Notes under the pieces: generated by a model
The model's database searches: none
Seen by the model: only the letters and a program-made list of their open reading frames with translations
Told to the model about the DNA's origin: nothing
In this document: piece by piece, positions 10,624-24,172 of the stretch
Layout of the letters: the number at the start of each line of letters is the position of its first letter
Position numbering within the stretch: position 1 is the first letter of the stretch
Source: Larix kaempferi
Taxonomy: Eukaryota > Streptophyta > Pinopsida > Pinales > Pinaceae
Direction of reading: 5' to 3'
NCBI GenBank assembly: GCA_027924585.1
Contig: BSBM01000050.1
Span: 1,116,001 to 1,180,000, forward strand
DNA length: 64,000 nucleotides
Program-made: the position numbers and the translations under genes

Positions 10624-13600
10624 TTAATGTATGACAGGACAAGATTCTTGGTGAATCAGAAGATTATAACTTGCATATGCAACATTAGGGCAGCCAACAT
10701 GATGAAATTTTCCCCCCATTTTTTTTATACCCCCTTGAGGTATGTGTGATGCTTCATTTGATAATTTATTTGCTAAAGCATTATTTTCCCATTGAACATG
10801 ATAGAATTGTATACTCATAATTTGAGGAAGAAGAAAAATAATGTGTTTGTGAATCCTTCCCGCAATTTGATCCATAATATCATGTCTATGCCTAGTATGG
10901 GAGATAATTAGGAGGGAATCTCCTATAACCACTAGTGATCAAATTCCAAGAGATACAGATTGTTCCAATCCCAAGTATAGAGCATAATGCTATGCTTGGT
11001 TATTTCTTCCATTTTCTAGGCCACATGCAAAGGTTGATACTATATTTCCTCAAAGATAAAAAAGAATCCCCCTTGCACCTACCTCCCTAGGATTACCTTT
11101 CGAAGATCCATCAAAGAAAATAGTATGGAACTGAAGACTCTGAAACCAATTTTGAAATTCATCTTGCTTTATTTTTAGCTTCGAAAAGGAGGTTTTCACT
11201 TTATTTCTCGTACTCTGACTCACGTCAAAAAAAATTGTGGAAAAATATCTTATATCCATTGTTCCTCTTCAACTATCAGAATTTTAGTATGGAGATTTGA
11301 ATTGACTCACAAATAAATTTATTCACTCAAGAGATCCTTACTGTAAACATTTGTATATGTTGCAGTGATATCCCTGTTATTGAAAATTCCTTGATTTCTT
11401 GCAGGCCAAACTTTCTAGAAATCATATTTCGGAGTGGCTAATCAAATTCGAGTCAAGATAGGTTTACCTGTTAGATGTCCTAGAAATATGTCTTTCCAAT
11501 TGAGAAATTATCTTCTCCAATTTTCTAGAAGATTGATAGGCCTATTTAATTCCTTCGCAACACAGTTGCAAGCTTGCTTAATGTAGACACAATGGGAAAA
11601 AACATGAGGTATTGATTCTTCTACTTCTTTACATAAAAAAATTCTTGAAGGTCCTGAGATCTATCTTTTTATAATATTTCCAAAGGTAAGAATTTTCCCA
11701 TGCACACGAACCCAACAAAGGGCCTGGAACAACCATGTGTTTCCACCTAACCCAATTTCCTTCCATGTCCTATTGGGATGAATCAAACAAAGTCTTGATT
11801 CCTCTTTCCATTAGCCAATCCTTTATTATCAACAAACCTACATTCTGATTAAGGGGGATTGCTCCTAATCTGCAGTCTTTCCATAAATTTATCCTTTTCT
11901 CATTTCCAGGTATACAATACAATCCATCTCGAATAATTATGCCATCAGTCTTACATAGTTTCCAAATATTCAATGCATCACCTTCCCATTTGCATTTATC
12001 CACGTATCGAAGTCTGGGTTGGAAGAAATACATTTTTCTAACTATTTATTTCCACCATGTTTTTTCTCCATATACCATATTCCATATCAGTTTGGAACCC
12101 ATGGCCAGATTCATAAGCTTCGATTCACGAATACCAAGTCCTCCATTTCATTTTGAGGCTTTAATTGTATCCCAGTTTACCAGGTGAATTTTTTTCTTAT
12201 TTAATTTTCCCCCTTTCCAGAGAAAGTTACTTATTTATTTGCTAAGATTTTGCATAATACCAATTGGAGCAAGTAAAGATGAGCATTGAAATAGAGGAAG
12301 TGAGGAAATGACTGACCTGGTTAAGATAAGTTTTCCAGGTGGATTAAGCCATCACATGCCCCAACTTTGTATTATGTCCTTGATTTTTTGCAGGATTGTC
12401 TCATATTCAACATATTTGGTCCTTTTATTAGCAGTGGGAATGCCAACATATTTGAAGGTGATCCAATTACTAATTCCAACAAATCCTTGCACTCGAGATT
12501 TACTTTGCATGAGTTGATGGGAAAAATTCCAACCAAATATTTTTATTTTTTCATTATTTACCTCTCCTCTAGAAGCATCCAAGAATTGGTCTAGTGTTTA
12601 CTTAAATATACTAGCATTTATAATTGATGCTCCTCCCAATAGGACCATGTCATCTGCAAACTGTATTTTTTTACAACTTTAACACCCTTGGCTATACTGA
12701 TTCCATGGATATTTCCTTCATTCCTTTCCTATATAATCTTTCTACCCAACTATTATTCCATAAGAATAAATAGAAAAGGAGAAAGAGGACAACCTTGCCA
12801 AAGTCCTCTTGGATCTTGAAAAAATTATGTTGGTCTTCTATTGACCAATGGAGCAATCCAAGAATGATTTATGCAAGCCTTTACCCACTTCATGAAAATG
12901 GAGGAGAAGTTGAATCTTTCTAGAACTTCAAATAGGAAACTATGTTGAACTCTATCAAAAGCATTTTCCATATATAACTTGATTTCATTCCTTGTTCTTT
13001 TTCCGGATACACTAGAATGAATGTTTCTTGTACTAAGACTATATTGGCCACTATATTCATTTTTCCAACTAAAACACCATGTCCTTTAGAGATAATCCTA
13101 GGCAACAAAGTCTTCAAACAATTAGCAAGGATTTTGGTTAGTATATTATAGGATGAATTACAAAAGGAAATTGGCATGAACCTAGCAAGAGTTGCAGGTC
13201 GTTCCTCTTTGGGAATTAAGGTCAAAATGGAAGAATTTGTGGCACCTCCTATATTCTCTCTTCCTTTAGTCTAATTCAACATTTTACAAAGATATTTTTT
13301 GATGATAGGCCAACAAGCTTTGTAAAAATGGATAGTAAATCCATCGGGTCTAGGATATTTATCTAGTCCTATCCCTCTTACAGTTGCGAGCACTTTTTTT
13401 TCATTAATGTAATTTTTTAACATTTGATTCTATGCTTCATAAATCAAAGGCGACACATTTTCCAACATTTCTCCTTTTGATATGCTTCCTTTCTATGTAT
13501 ACGAATTTTTAAAATGACGATATGCTTCCTGTTGAATATCAGCACAACAGACAACTTTGACGCTATCCTCATTTTGTATTTCTCAAATTACATTTTTATT

Positions 13601-16029
13601 TAATCCTGTTTGCATGATTATGAGGAAAGGAGGTGTTTCTATTACCTACCTTAAGCCAAAGAGTGCGATATCTTAATCGCCATACTTCTTCTTCTTGCCT
13701 AAAATATTAATTCAATTTTGTATTTAATTGTTGTTCGTTCTGCAACTATTCATGAGTTACTTTTGTCGTTTCCATATGTTCTTGTAATGAGCATAAATTT
13801 TGTTGAAGGTTCACATTTTCCTTTTGTAGAGATCAATAACATAATTTTTTTGATGATTTTAGGATTTCTTTTACTGAATGAAGCTTTGTTTCCCACACAT
13901 ATGTTGGATATCCTCCATGTATTTTCTCCAATATCTTTCAATTTAGATAGGTTTTTTCTTGTTTCAACCACAAAGGATTGAATCAGAAAGGTATAGGACC
14001 TTGATTTTCCATTTCTTCAAGAGACAACATACTTGGATTATGATATGAAGTTGTGTTTGTGAGGATTTTTATATGCATCAAATACCATGTTGCAAGAGGG
14101 AACTATGAACAAGAAATCCATCCAATCTAGAATCAATATGCCTTGGGCCTATTCTCCTATTTTTCCAAGTAAAGGTGCCTCTCTTTGGATTTATATCCAC
14201 TAGATCAAAATCTCATACCAAATCTTCAATATCTTCCCCAAATGGATATCTTACTAATGAGCCTCCTCTTATCTCTTATTGCGAGATGGTTGTGTTAAAA
14301 TCTCCAACTATAATACTACATTGACATTCTCTAAGTGTATTTAGTGAGTACTAGAATCCTTGCTTGTGATTATATTGCATAGGCCCATATACATTGCAAA
14401 TTTTTTGAATCTCCTGAGAACCAGTAACTTCTAATTGTCACGTACCCTCCCATCTATCCAATGCAAGGAAGGGAACATGGCACTAAAATCTGGGCTTTTA
14501 GAACAACTTAGCCCAATTCATTTTGAATAAAAGGTATGACATTACAGTAAAATGCATATGAATGCATATGCAAATCAATTGAACATGCACAGCAGAATAA
14601 AACATCATCCACCTACATTTCATACTCATCCAGCTTATCAAAATAGCCATCAATTAAAACATTACAGAAGTAAACACAATAGAATACTCATCTTCATGTA
14701 ATGTTGTCCCAAGCAACTAGCTATGTCGCTGCAACGTTCCACCCAACCATAGGTCTCTACTCAGCCTGTATTATTTCAGCACTCAAAGACCACCCCCGAG
14801 CTGGGCATGATATCTACAAGGAAAAGGGGACTCTCAAGCTCAACATAGCCCAAAGCAATGGATACCCAACTCACCCCCAACATTCTCTTGCACACAAAAC
14901 TCAGATATGGGCTTGGAAACACACTTTCAACAATGGGACTTAGAAACTAGATGGGCATGAGTCTTCCCCAAAACGTGGGCACACCAAAAACGGATTGTGG
15001 GGAAAGGGAATCAATCCCAGGGAAGAAAACCGATTTCTCCCACAGATGTATGGGCATTCAGTGGGCCAAAACAACCTCTATGGTCCCCAAATCGATTTCC
15101 CTTTCTTCCCCACTGTTATACAACACAAAAAGACCCTTCCCTGCTAGGAGAATGAAGGAAAACACAGTGAAACCATGGAGGAAAATGCCCAGGAATCTCC
15201 AAACTCGTGAGAGAGCAAAACTGATGGGTGAATAATGTCTTGGGGAGCAATTCATGGCTATTTTCTTGCCCAAGAAGCCAAACACGATTTTCCATGAAGG
15301 GTGGCTTGCCCATACCCAAATTTGGACAACCATACCTCTCCATTCCCCAAGGCATTAACTACCTCAACCAACTCTTGGGAGAGTAAATGATTAGGTACAA
15401 AAGTCAGCATGGGTAGTTGAGGTTTGATGGGTTCTCTGATTGGCACTTGGCTTGACTTGATTGGCTCAAAGATTTTAATATTTCCCTCCCAATTCCTTGT
15501 AAACATCATGCCCCCATCTCTTGTTGCATTGCATAGCTAGTTGTGGGAATTTATATTAAAATGCATATTTACAATTCCCATGGTTCACTAGCACATGGGT
15601 AGCATAATATCCAATACTTGCCTCTTCAAGGTCGATCGTTCACTAGCGGGGCCTTGGCCTTGATATCCACGCTAGCAATCATACATAATATGCATACAAT
15701 ATTTACATTATAGCCCAAAATATTACAAGGGTCAAAATGGGGGACGTGACACTAATTCTACCATGTTCGAATTACTGTTTTTTTTTTCGAAGTGTGAATT
15801 TGTTCATACCCCAGTAAACTGCCAAGCATCATTAGGCCCCTAGAGAACTTGTGGAAATCCCTGTACCATTTTTCCAAAAAAAATGAAATACTTCAATTAC
15901 TTAATTTGCCTCTATTTTTGTCTCCTGGAGTAAATGAAGGGAGAGTCATTCTTTGTGAATCATATTTTGGATTGATTCTACTTTTTGCTTTCCTCCCATA
16001 CTTCTACAATTCCAAGAGACAATATTCAT
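10624..16029 (-). pseudogene. LINE 1 ORF2: endonuclease - RT - RNase H (interrupted)
   Basis: It starts at 16029 with MNIVSWNCRSMGGKQKVESI, the usual APE-type endonuclease start. Endonuclease continues with QETKIEANKL, then, after the solo LTR, NVYGPMQ, VGDFN (14294-14305) and GTFTWKNRRIGPRHIDSRLD. RT follows: PRPDGFTIHFYKACWPIIKK, LIPKEERPATLARFMPISFC, ILTKILANCLKTLLPRIIS, and the catalytic FADD (12649-12660). C-terminally there is a Cys/His segment, then RNase H with FFDGSSKGNPREVGARGIL (about 11090-11118) and VVIGDSLLI. Together these would nick target DNA and prime reverse transcription. Many stops and frameshifts show it is dead. Confidence 0.85.
14436..15751 (-). mobile_element. Solo LTR (1316 bp) with perfect 5-bp target duplication
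   Basis: The block starts TGTCACGTACCC and ends GGGGGACGTGACA, giving an imperfect TGTCACGT/ACGTGACA inverted terminus. CTAAT flanks both sides (14431-14435 and 15752-15756). LINE endonuclease coding runs across the junction once the block and one CTAAT are removed (VELEVTGSQEIQKICNVYGP). Orientation is inferred from similarity to the gypsy LTR at 5572-7005. The open frames within it are incidental. It formed when two LTRs recombined and lost the internal region. Confidence 0.92.
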
Positions 16030-16155
16030 TATTATTATTTTATTGCGGTCAAGATTTAATTCCAGCTTTCACTTTTTTCTCTTTTTTACTTGGTGTTGTT
16101 CCTTACACGTATCAAGAGAGGCCTACTTACCCAATTGCTTTTCTATGTCTGCTTC

Positions 16156-17331
16156 CTATTCTTTGAGCTGCTTACATGACCTTCTCCTTGATTTTCTGTA
16201 TGTCGATCTATCTTCTTCCACATCCTCCAATGATTCATCTTGTAATTGTTTTGATTTTTTCCTAACCTTGACATTTGCACAATCATCTTGCTTACAAGTC
16301 ATATGCCTGCTTATTTCCATTATTGGTTGCAAAGGGAGGGAATAAATGTAGTCCTCCATTCCTATCTCTTCCACAACTAATTGGAGATTAGGGGTTTGAC
16401 TTTCTTATTCTTTCTCTTCTTAATGTTTTGTCTGTCCTCCATTATCTCCTACATTAGATAAAGGTTGAAATTGGTTTGAATGAGAGGGATCTGGTGAATT
16501 TATATTGTTAGTACTAGCTTGAATTTGTTTACGTTCTTTGTTACCAACTACCATCTCTTTGTTTTCTCTTTTTTTATTTCCTTCACCACATTTCTTGAAA
16601 AATATCTTGCAAAGTGATTGTATTCAAGGCAAGTTTTACATTTAAAGGAAATTGATCGCAGTCCACTTTTTGTGCATGCATCCAACTATCCATGATGAGA
16701 TTTATAACCTCTGGTAATCCCTTACCCAGATCCACCTCAACACATATTTGTGTACACGATAACATGGGAGGTTTAAGTTCATATTTATCAAAATATTGTC
16801 CTAAAGAATTTCATATGGCTACCAAAACTTGATCAGACCAACAATGTAAAGGAACATGAGGTAACTTTACCCAAACTAGGACAACATAAGGGATATCATT
16901 TTTAAGATCAAAATACATATTCCGGCATTCAAATACATACCTCGCAGACCCATGAATCATGGTCGATTTGGAATATTAAATCTCAGTCCACTTTGTGCTC
17001 AAAGAGGAAGGCATAATATCCCCTTCCACATAAATGATGTTGCATCCTCCCTAACAATAGTGGCCTCTATTTTTTTACTTAGCCATAAATCGATACCCCT
17101 TGGAGAAGGCCAAAGTCCAGTAAGGATTCCCACCAATCCTCACTCAGTTAACCCTAAGGCTTTCAATTTCACTGATACAGAGGTGATCTTGATTTCAAGG
17201 GTAGTCGCTCTCATCACAAATTGAGTTGATGAAGCCTTCAAGGAAGTTGTATCTTTTTGCACGTCTTCCAAATGGTGAAATGCTTCATTTAGTGAGAAAT
17301 GCATGTCCGGATCCAAGGTATCTATGGCCAC
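16156..17331 (-). pseudogene. LINE 1 ORF1 (gag-like, RNA-binding)
   Basis: The first Met at 17331 leads a 63-residue stretch. Further down, frames give WPSPRGIDLWLSK, then RICVEVDLGKGLPE-like sequence (TQICVEVDLGKGLPEVINL) and CKTCLEYNHFARYF (about 16593-16640). The last is a CCHC knuckle whose final Cys has become Phe and which sits in a shifted frame. The Lys/Arg-rich end (16156-16374) contains KVRKKSKQLQ and YRKSRRRSCKQ. This matches the plant L1 ORF1 layout, a nucleic-acid chaperone that coats element RNA. Stops and frameshifts make it non-functional. Confidence 0.7.
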
Positions 17332-17456
17332 TATAGTGATCCAGTTGACCTAGTTCGTCAGCTGTAGGGTAACAATTTCTCAAACTTGCAGAGCAAAAAA
17401 ATGTATTATTTTAGTTGTTACACATTAAGGAAAATTTGGCCATAGTTAGTTGATTG

Positions 17457-18960
17457 TTAGGTACAATAGTGATCATTGGTATGTATGGATTTATGTTTTC
17501 TTTATCATTATGTTAGTTATCCTAGGAATGTTTTTAACAAATAAGTTTGTAAGTGCAGACACGAACTAGCCTAGGTCCCTAGTTTAGACACCCCAAACTA
17601 GAACAAAACAGATAGAAATAACTTGTTTCTCTAAGTCCTTACACTAGTAATGCAATTAAGAAGGAGGCTAACCTGTATAATATGAAGGTTGTCCTCGCTT
17701 CACTATCCACTCCATTATTTCACATATGATCATCGTAGAACACCTGCAAAATGCAAGAAGGATTAAAAGAGATAAATGCAATCAAAAGGACTTAAGTGGG
17801 AAGCCAAGGAAGAGTGCAACAAAAATTGTTAACAAATTATTGTGGGAAAGAATTGGATTTACTATATTATTAAATAATAAAAGGAAAGAGAACCGATTTC
17901 CTTGGCGTTGTAGACTTCTTCCCAATGTTCCTTTTCCTCAACGAATTGCCTTGTTCCAAGAGTATGACTATCAAAGGTTTGACATAACACTATAGAACTA
18001 TCAAAATTTCTCCAACATTTGGCTATCAAAGTAGATTTTATTCCCCCCCACTCCGTGGGATTGGGCTTGTATTTATAATCTCAAATGGATAATAAGGAGA
18101 TGAGAGGATATGGGGAGAAGGATAGTAAAGGATCCCAAATACTTTGGAGATCGATTGAGATCCACCCAATTACAAAGGGATAACCATCCACGAGGGCTTC
18201 ATTCTAGAAGCTCCTCGAACTTTCTCTTTTTCCCTTCATAAAGACAGTGTCACACTCTGCATAAAGGAAACCTGAGATAATTTCGTAGTCTATAGTGATT
18301 CAACCTGCGACATAAGATAGTGTCGCAATTTATCAGAGAGCAAGCTGCGACAACCTCTCAAACTGGGATTTTTAAGGGAAATTTCGTCATGAATCTCATC
18401 TTCCAAGCAGGATTATGGCAAGGGAAAATGTACATTATCCACCATCATGATGATGACTAAAATTACATGTAACACATTTATTTTATTTTTCATTAAGCAT
18501 CTTAGATTAGAAACCCTAAATGGTGGACTGGGCCATAACTAGTAAACCCCAACACAATAATGGTTGCTAAGATGGAATTTGGATGGGTTCCCTACACCAA
18601 ATGGGGAGTGGTATAACTAGTACTTCTCACCCGAGTGATCCTCTTGTTATTGATCAGGACATTTCAATGCATTAACAAAATCCTATAAGGAGGGAATTAA
18701 AGTAGAGCCACAAGGGAAAGAATTAGTTCCCCAAAAGCAAGGAAGTTGGCTATTGTTCAACATGCACCTGCCATAGAAATTGAGGAGGACATACCTCTTA
18801 ACACAACAAAATATTTTGGATAATATCAGAAGGTAACTCATATTGATAAGTATGAAACTTAGCATAAAGGAACTCATGGTCTAGTTAAAATAAGCTAGGG
18901 TAGATGCCCTAAAGTGGAATACTTGTAGAAAACAAAAAGGAGTTAGATATTACAATTGTA
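17457..18960. other. Unassigned DNA with a possible LTR (about 17550-18554, minus)
   Basis: On the minus strand a TGTTGGGGTTTACTAG start at 18554 looks like a Ty1/copia LTR end, and a TATAAATA box lies near 18070. The other end is uncertain; a candidate is TGTAAGTGC near 17550. No matching target duplication or primer-binding site was found. A plus open frame at 17726-17995 (89 residues, basic) has no recognised domain. Confidence 0.3.
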
Positions 18961-21900
18961 GAAGGATCCCAAACACATTATGAGCAACAAATTATGAACT
19001 TACAAGAAAAAAAATACAAATTATAAATATGCAACACATGAATGATAAAAAATAACTAGAGTATGAGAATGAGGAAAAACCAGTACTGGAACCATAAAGA
19101 AGAGTTGAGGTTGAAGGTAAAATGCAGAAAATTGAGGAGTTAGAGGAAACTATCCATAATATGATAAAGGTGGAAGTAGAAATGATCTCTTGTATATTCC
19201 CTACAATACCCTATGCATTGTTCCTCATAGAACAATGGCTCAAATATCAATTCATGCAGATTGCCAAGAACCTCCCCTATGAGTTGGACACTCAGAAAGA
19301 GTTCATAGAGTCTTATCAACCATGAAATAAAGGAAATAAGAATAATATCTATGAGTTGTACCTCCATAAATTTGTGATTCCTCACCCTTATAGATGATCT
19401 GTTGATCCTTATGTAGGGGATGTCTAATAAGGATAACTTCTGACACATATTTAATGTGCATACTCAAAGGAGAAGCAAAAGGGGGTAAGCAGTGCAACTT
19501 TGCCAAAATAGGAGGGAGATCTATAAAGATGGAGCCTCGGTCTCCATTTTATTTGAAATTTTCTTTATTTAGAGCTAGCCTATATATTGAGACTCTTAAG
19601 AAAATGAAGCTCAATTAGATAGGACCTAGATTCAACTATCCATTAATTCTCCATTGCATCCATCTTAGCAACATACATGAGAGGTGGATGAAGAAGAAGA
19701 AAAAAATATATGAGATGACATTGAGTTAAAACTAGTATATCATAATAGGGATGAAACCACTCATATTGTAGCTTATGAATTCAAACATATATCATCTAGG
19801 GAATAATAGTCAAAGTAGGAGGATTAAGTAGGCCAATGATCAATTTTGTGAGATTGTTTTGTTGGAAAGGGGCATGTAAAACGTCTATGTGGGGCATAAT
19901 GATGGGCCTCTATATTGTCCTTTAGTTATCCCATACTATGCTAAAATTTTATGTATTTTTCCTCAAAACTAGACCCTAATGTGAAACACTTGTGCCTTTT
20001 AATGATCATTGGGCTCATTGTGACACATATTGCATATCTATTCCTGCATAATTTGTTGAATTACTAAGTATGGATGTGGTAAGAATTGATTTTGAATGGT
20101 TTTGATGATTTATGCATGTATTTCATGTGAAGAGTAATGCGATTCCTAAATGCTAGGATTGATCCTCTTCATTCATGACTCAAGACCAACCTAATTGTTG
20201 CTAATAATTTCAAGGGATCATGTCCCTTGACCCACTTTATAATATACCAACACTTGGGGGCATCATTAATGAGCTCCAACATATTATAACCTAGTCGATA
20301 TAGGAAATTCAAATTTCATAAGAGAGGCAAAGGTTCCCTGGACAACATGCAGATTTGTGGGAGATTATGGGACAACTTCCATCAATCAGGGATTGATTGG
20401 AATATTAATTAGATTTATTTTCAAGTATAAGTAGGATCATAGGTTAATAAGATAAGAAGATTATTATTGTGTTTATCGTTCATATATTACTACTAGTGAT
20501 TCAATTTCTAATTAAACCCAAATTGTTTCTCTCATGTTCATAATAGATTTTAAATAAAGAAGATATAGTTTTGTTGCATTCTTAAGTGTTAATTACCTAC
20601 AAGGGTTCTAAGAGATTACTTGGGTAGTGCCCACTCAAGTAGAGGATTGATAACCCCTATATTTCCTTCTTTGTTGTCTTATTAAATTATTTTAGATTGT
20701 TTTATAGACTTTTATAGTAACGTAGAACACTATTTAATTTACAACATTTATGTGATTTATTTCCAATTATGGACAACAAGTACATTACTTTATATTTTTC
20801 ATTGACATAATTTAATTTATGATGCTAAGTTATTTGAAGCATGTTTTATGAAATCTCCATGATTACTCAAGGTTGTAAGAATTGAATGATCTAGTAGAAG
20901 CCTTAAGATCCTAGTTTCGTTGATGCCTTAACCTAGCACATCAAACCAAGAGCAGTGTTCCTAAGAGCTATGTCTGACCTTGCACATTTTTAAGGGAGTT
21001 AGAGTGAATATCGTGAGCTTCTTTTTTTTGTAACTAGGGGAATTGGAAACTGGCATGGGGTTGGTACTTGCGTGACATGGGGTCTAGGGGTCCAATCTCA
21101 TCTGTTACCACTATACCCCTAGGTGCACCCACACAGCCCGCAAGCATGGGGCACAGGTAATCCAGGGTGATTTGAAATCATGACATCCATTTGCAACATG
21201 TCCTTCATATCAAGCAAATCACTGATTGAGGTACACCCCTGCAGAAAAAATTGTTGTGTGAAGACCATGATCTTAATGGTATGAAGAGTTATGGTAATGA
21301 CTTTCCAAAGTTGGGCATTTTCTTTATGCGGATTTTAGAATAGTATTTTAAATTAGACCTCTGTAATTGCATATATAGTGCACATCACCTCATAAGTTTG
21401 CATGAACCCCAAGTTGATAAATAAAATGAGTTCAAGGATTCAATGTTCATTCTTGCAATTATTTGGCCCAAGAGTTCATGACTAGATAGTTTATCCCATG
21501 GTTGAATTTGACTCATTGCCTTATTGTGAATATTCGTACTTGAGATGGTTTGTTTCTAGGTTGTAGCTATGTGGGCATGTCTAGATTCCATTCAACATAT
21601 AATTGAAGCTTGTACATGAAAGGTTTTATACATAGTGCTTTATTATGGTCCTATTTTACAGGTATTATTCATCCAAAGTTTTGGGATTCTCACAATTTAG
21701 TAGGGGAATTATTTCCCTAATTGTACCTAGTGTTAGCACCCAAAATGGATTTATCCAAATCCATTTAAATTACTTTTCATAGATGGTTCATGGGAACATT
21801 ATGGTATGGACTAACTAAACGGCCCATCATTAGACATCGACATTTCAAGGGTTCTTTTATACTTGTTTTTTTAAGTTGTGTTTCTTAAATTTCATCATTT

Positions 21901-22742
21901 TTGGATACCCTTTATGGAGATGGGAACATCGTTAGAATTTTGGGTAAATTAAAGAAAATTATATTTGAGAAGAATTATAGATTTTAGAAAACTTAATTTT
22001 TTAGAAATTTGGTCTTATGACAAGAAGATTAGGTTTTTGAGGACCCAATACAAAAAATTTCTCATCGTTCAAATTCAGCTAATTCCAATACCATGAAAAT
22101 TTGGGCCTATTTTTACAAGGTAATTATACTTTTTATACCCAATATGGCATACAACACTAGTTTTAGGTTTCAATCCATTCTAAGGAGTTTGAATTTTCAG
22201 GGGTTGGTTCCATTTTTGCATCATCTAGAGGGTGCTTGGTGGATCCCACATCAAGTTTACATGCTATATTTAGGAAAATCAAGGACTTTGACCTAGGGTG
22301 CAATAGTCTATAAAGCCTCCTTGCACCTTCTTGTGACCATCATCCTTGTTATTCTTAGACTAGACCAACTTACCCTACTTGAACAAACCTTGTTATTTTT
22401 ACAATCCCCTTGAGTTTAGAGTGATATGTTATTGAACATAGTTACCTACTTGACAAGAATCCTCCAAAGTTCTCTTTTTTTTAGAGGTTGCATTTAGTTG
22501 TTGTTTTTAGCACGTTTCAAAAATTGGTGCTCTAGAATAACCCTTTTATTTTGAGGTAGTTTTTTAACATTTTGAATCTTCTTAGTTATAAAGTATAAAT
22601 GTTTTTCAATTTTATTAAGATGCTTATTTTTTCTTTCAATGATATTTTTTTATTTTTTATGTTTTCTTAGAAAACCGAAAATTTGACATTTTTAACATTA
22701 TTAAAAATGATGTGTCATTTATTTTTCCAAAGTTTTTATTTT

Positions 22743-22744
<2 letters not shown>
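18961..22744. other. Unassigned AT-rich DNA with a coiled-coil-like coding fragment
   Basis: Around 19080-19325 the plus frame reads MQKIEELEETIHNMIKVEVE, a heptad-like Glu/Lys-rich stretch. It may be a remnant of a retroelement gag, but I cannot assign it. Nothing else between here and the microsatellite at 22745 could be identified. Confidence 0.35.

Positions 22745-22817
<73 letters not shown>
22745..22817. repeat. Compound microsatellite (TC)n(AC)n
   Basis: About 17 TC units are directly followed by about 19 AC units without interruption. The plus open frame spanning it encodes Leu-Ser and Thr-His runs and is an artefact. Confidence 0.97.
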
Positions 22818-22818
<1 letters not shown>

Positions 22819-23040
22819 GGATGCCATATATTTTAAATTACAATTTAAAATATTGTTTTTTAACTTTACCTCACTGCATAGTTAATAGATGTAGCTAAAC
22901 AATGCTACTCATAAACATTTAGCAAAACAATACACATATGAATGTAAAATGTTATAAAAAAAAATCATTTTTAAGTAAAGATTCAAGAAACCTTGTGCAA
23001 TAGGTGATAAACAAACTTGTGGCTCACTTATTGGATCGAA

Positions 23041-23340
23041 AATTAGCTTAAATTTAAAGTGGGGTTTGGCATGGGATCCAATAATTTAGCTAAGATGATG
23101 GCTTTGAACCTTGCTCTAAAACTTACATGGGATCATAGTGCTATAGGGTTTAGGTCTTTGGTGACTCACGGGATGTTATCAAATGGATGTAGTGTGAATG
23201 CACATGTGATAATATTATCTTGTGGCATAGCTTTGATGATATTATGACTCAAAAATATGTCTTTAATTCTATTTCATTCTAGCATATTTACAGAGAAAGG
23301 AATACACAAGCCAATGGTAGGAATGAGATGGCCTAAGAAC
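23041..23340 (+). pseudogene. RNase H remnant of a third LINE (plus strand)
   Basis: The frame at 23059 gives VGFGMGSNNLAKMMALNLAL, matching the 'GTNNxAExxALxxGL' core of LINE and plant RNase H domains. A GDS-like position follows. After a frameshift, HIYRERNTQANGR (about 23280-23330) matches the domain's C-terminal 'H.YRE.N..AD' motif. No RT is recognisable upstream. An A-rich stretch at about 23660-23690 may mark the element's 3' end. The catalytic Glu and Asp positions appear changed, so it is inactive. Confidence 0.55.
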
Positions 23341-24153
23341 TAATTTTACCCATCCTACAACTTATTAATGAGAATCTAATAGATGTTTTTTGTTTGTTAC
23401 TTTGTTTGTTTTATAGGGATTTTGTTTTCAATTTGTATGTATCAAGACATACATTATTGGATTATAGGGAAGTTCCATTTGAACTCCCTTTTAGATGAAT
23501 TGCATGATCTAATTGAGCATCATATGATGAACTCAATGAGAGATATTTTTCTATGTCAAACTATAACTATTTTGTAGAAGCCCTTGTAACCATATGTGAG
23601 TGAGGTATTGAAATCCTTTCTAGGTGGAAATGCTTAAGCATATATTGAATGTAATTTTGTTATATTAAAAAAATTATGATTTTTCCATTAAAAAAAATAG
23701 GAAACAACAACAACTATTAATTTTTATATGTTTTCTATATTTCATGTCTAAAATCAACCATGGAAAATTTTAAGGATCCATAATTTTCTTAAAGTGTAGA
23801 AACATTGGTGAATCTTACTAATTATCAAATTTCCAACGATAAAATGTTTGGTGATATTTTTTAAAAATATTCAAATTTCTAAGGGTTTTATGCAACCTTT
23901 GGACAATTATGGCCATTTTAGAATAAAAAAATTTAATCCTATGGAATTTGGGTGAATCATATTGGAAAAAAATGGAAAATGATGAATATATTTTTGGAAA
24001 AAAACCTCGAAAATTAGCCCATGGGGTAACTTTCACCCCTAAATTTTTCCTTGAAATTGACAATATTTAATGTTATTCTTAATGATACACATAAAAATGA
24101 AAACGAAAAAGTCTATCAAATAATATGGTAAAGAACATAATAAAAAGAGTAAT

Positions 24154-24172
24154 CACACACACACACACACAC
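24154..24172. repeat. (CA)n microsatellite
   Basis: About nine uninterrupted CA units in AT-rich sequence. Confidence 0.95.

Larger units (their letters stand above)
9285..17440 (-). mobile_element. L1-type LINE, apparently full length, interrupted by a solo LTR
   Basis: The boundaries come from a 16-bp direct repeat, CATAGTTAGCTTATTG (9269-9284) and CATAGTTAGTTGATTG (17441-17456), matching at 14 of 16 positions. A T run at 9285-9291 corresponds to the poly(A) end of a minus-strand element. Inside, in order, are ORF1 with a zinc knuckle, ORF2 with endonuclease, RT and RNase H domains, and a further coding-like stretch. Removing the solo LTR and one duplication copy leaves about 6.8 kb, reasonable for a plant L1 lineage. 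All frames are decayed. Confidence 0.8.

Noticed and set aside
14701-15509. Several 80-95-residue frames on both strands
   Set aside because: All lie inside the solo LTR, overlap each other and show no domain.
21030-21180. Possible tRNA-like or SINE sequence
   Set aside because: The minus strand has an A-box-like GTATAGTGGTAA, but no B box was found at a suitable distance.
22683-22898. 71-residue plus frame
   Set aside because: It is read through a TC/AC microsatellite and gives only Leu-Ser and Thr-His runs.
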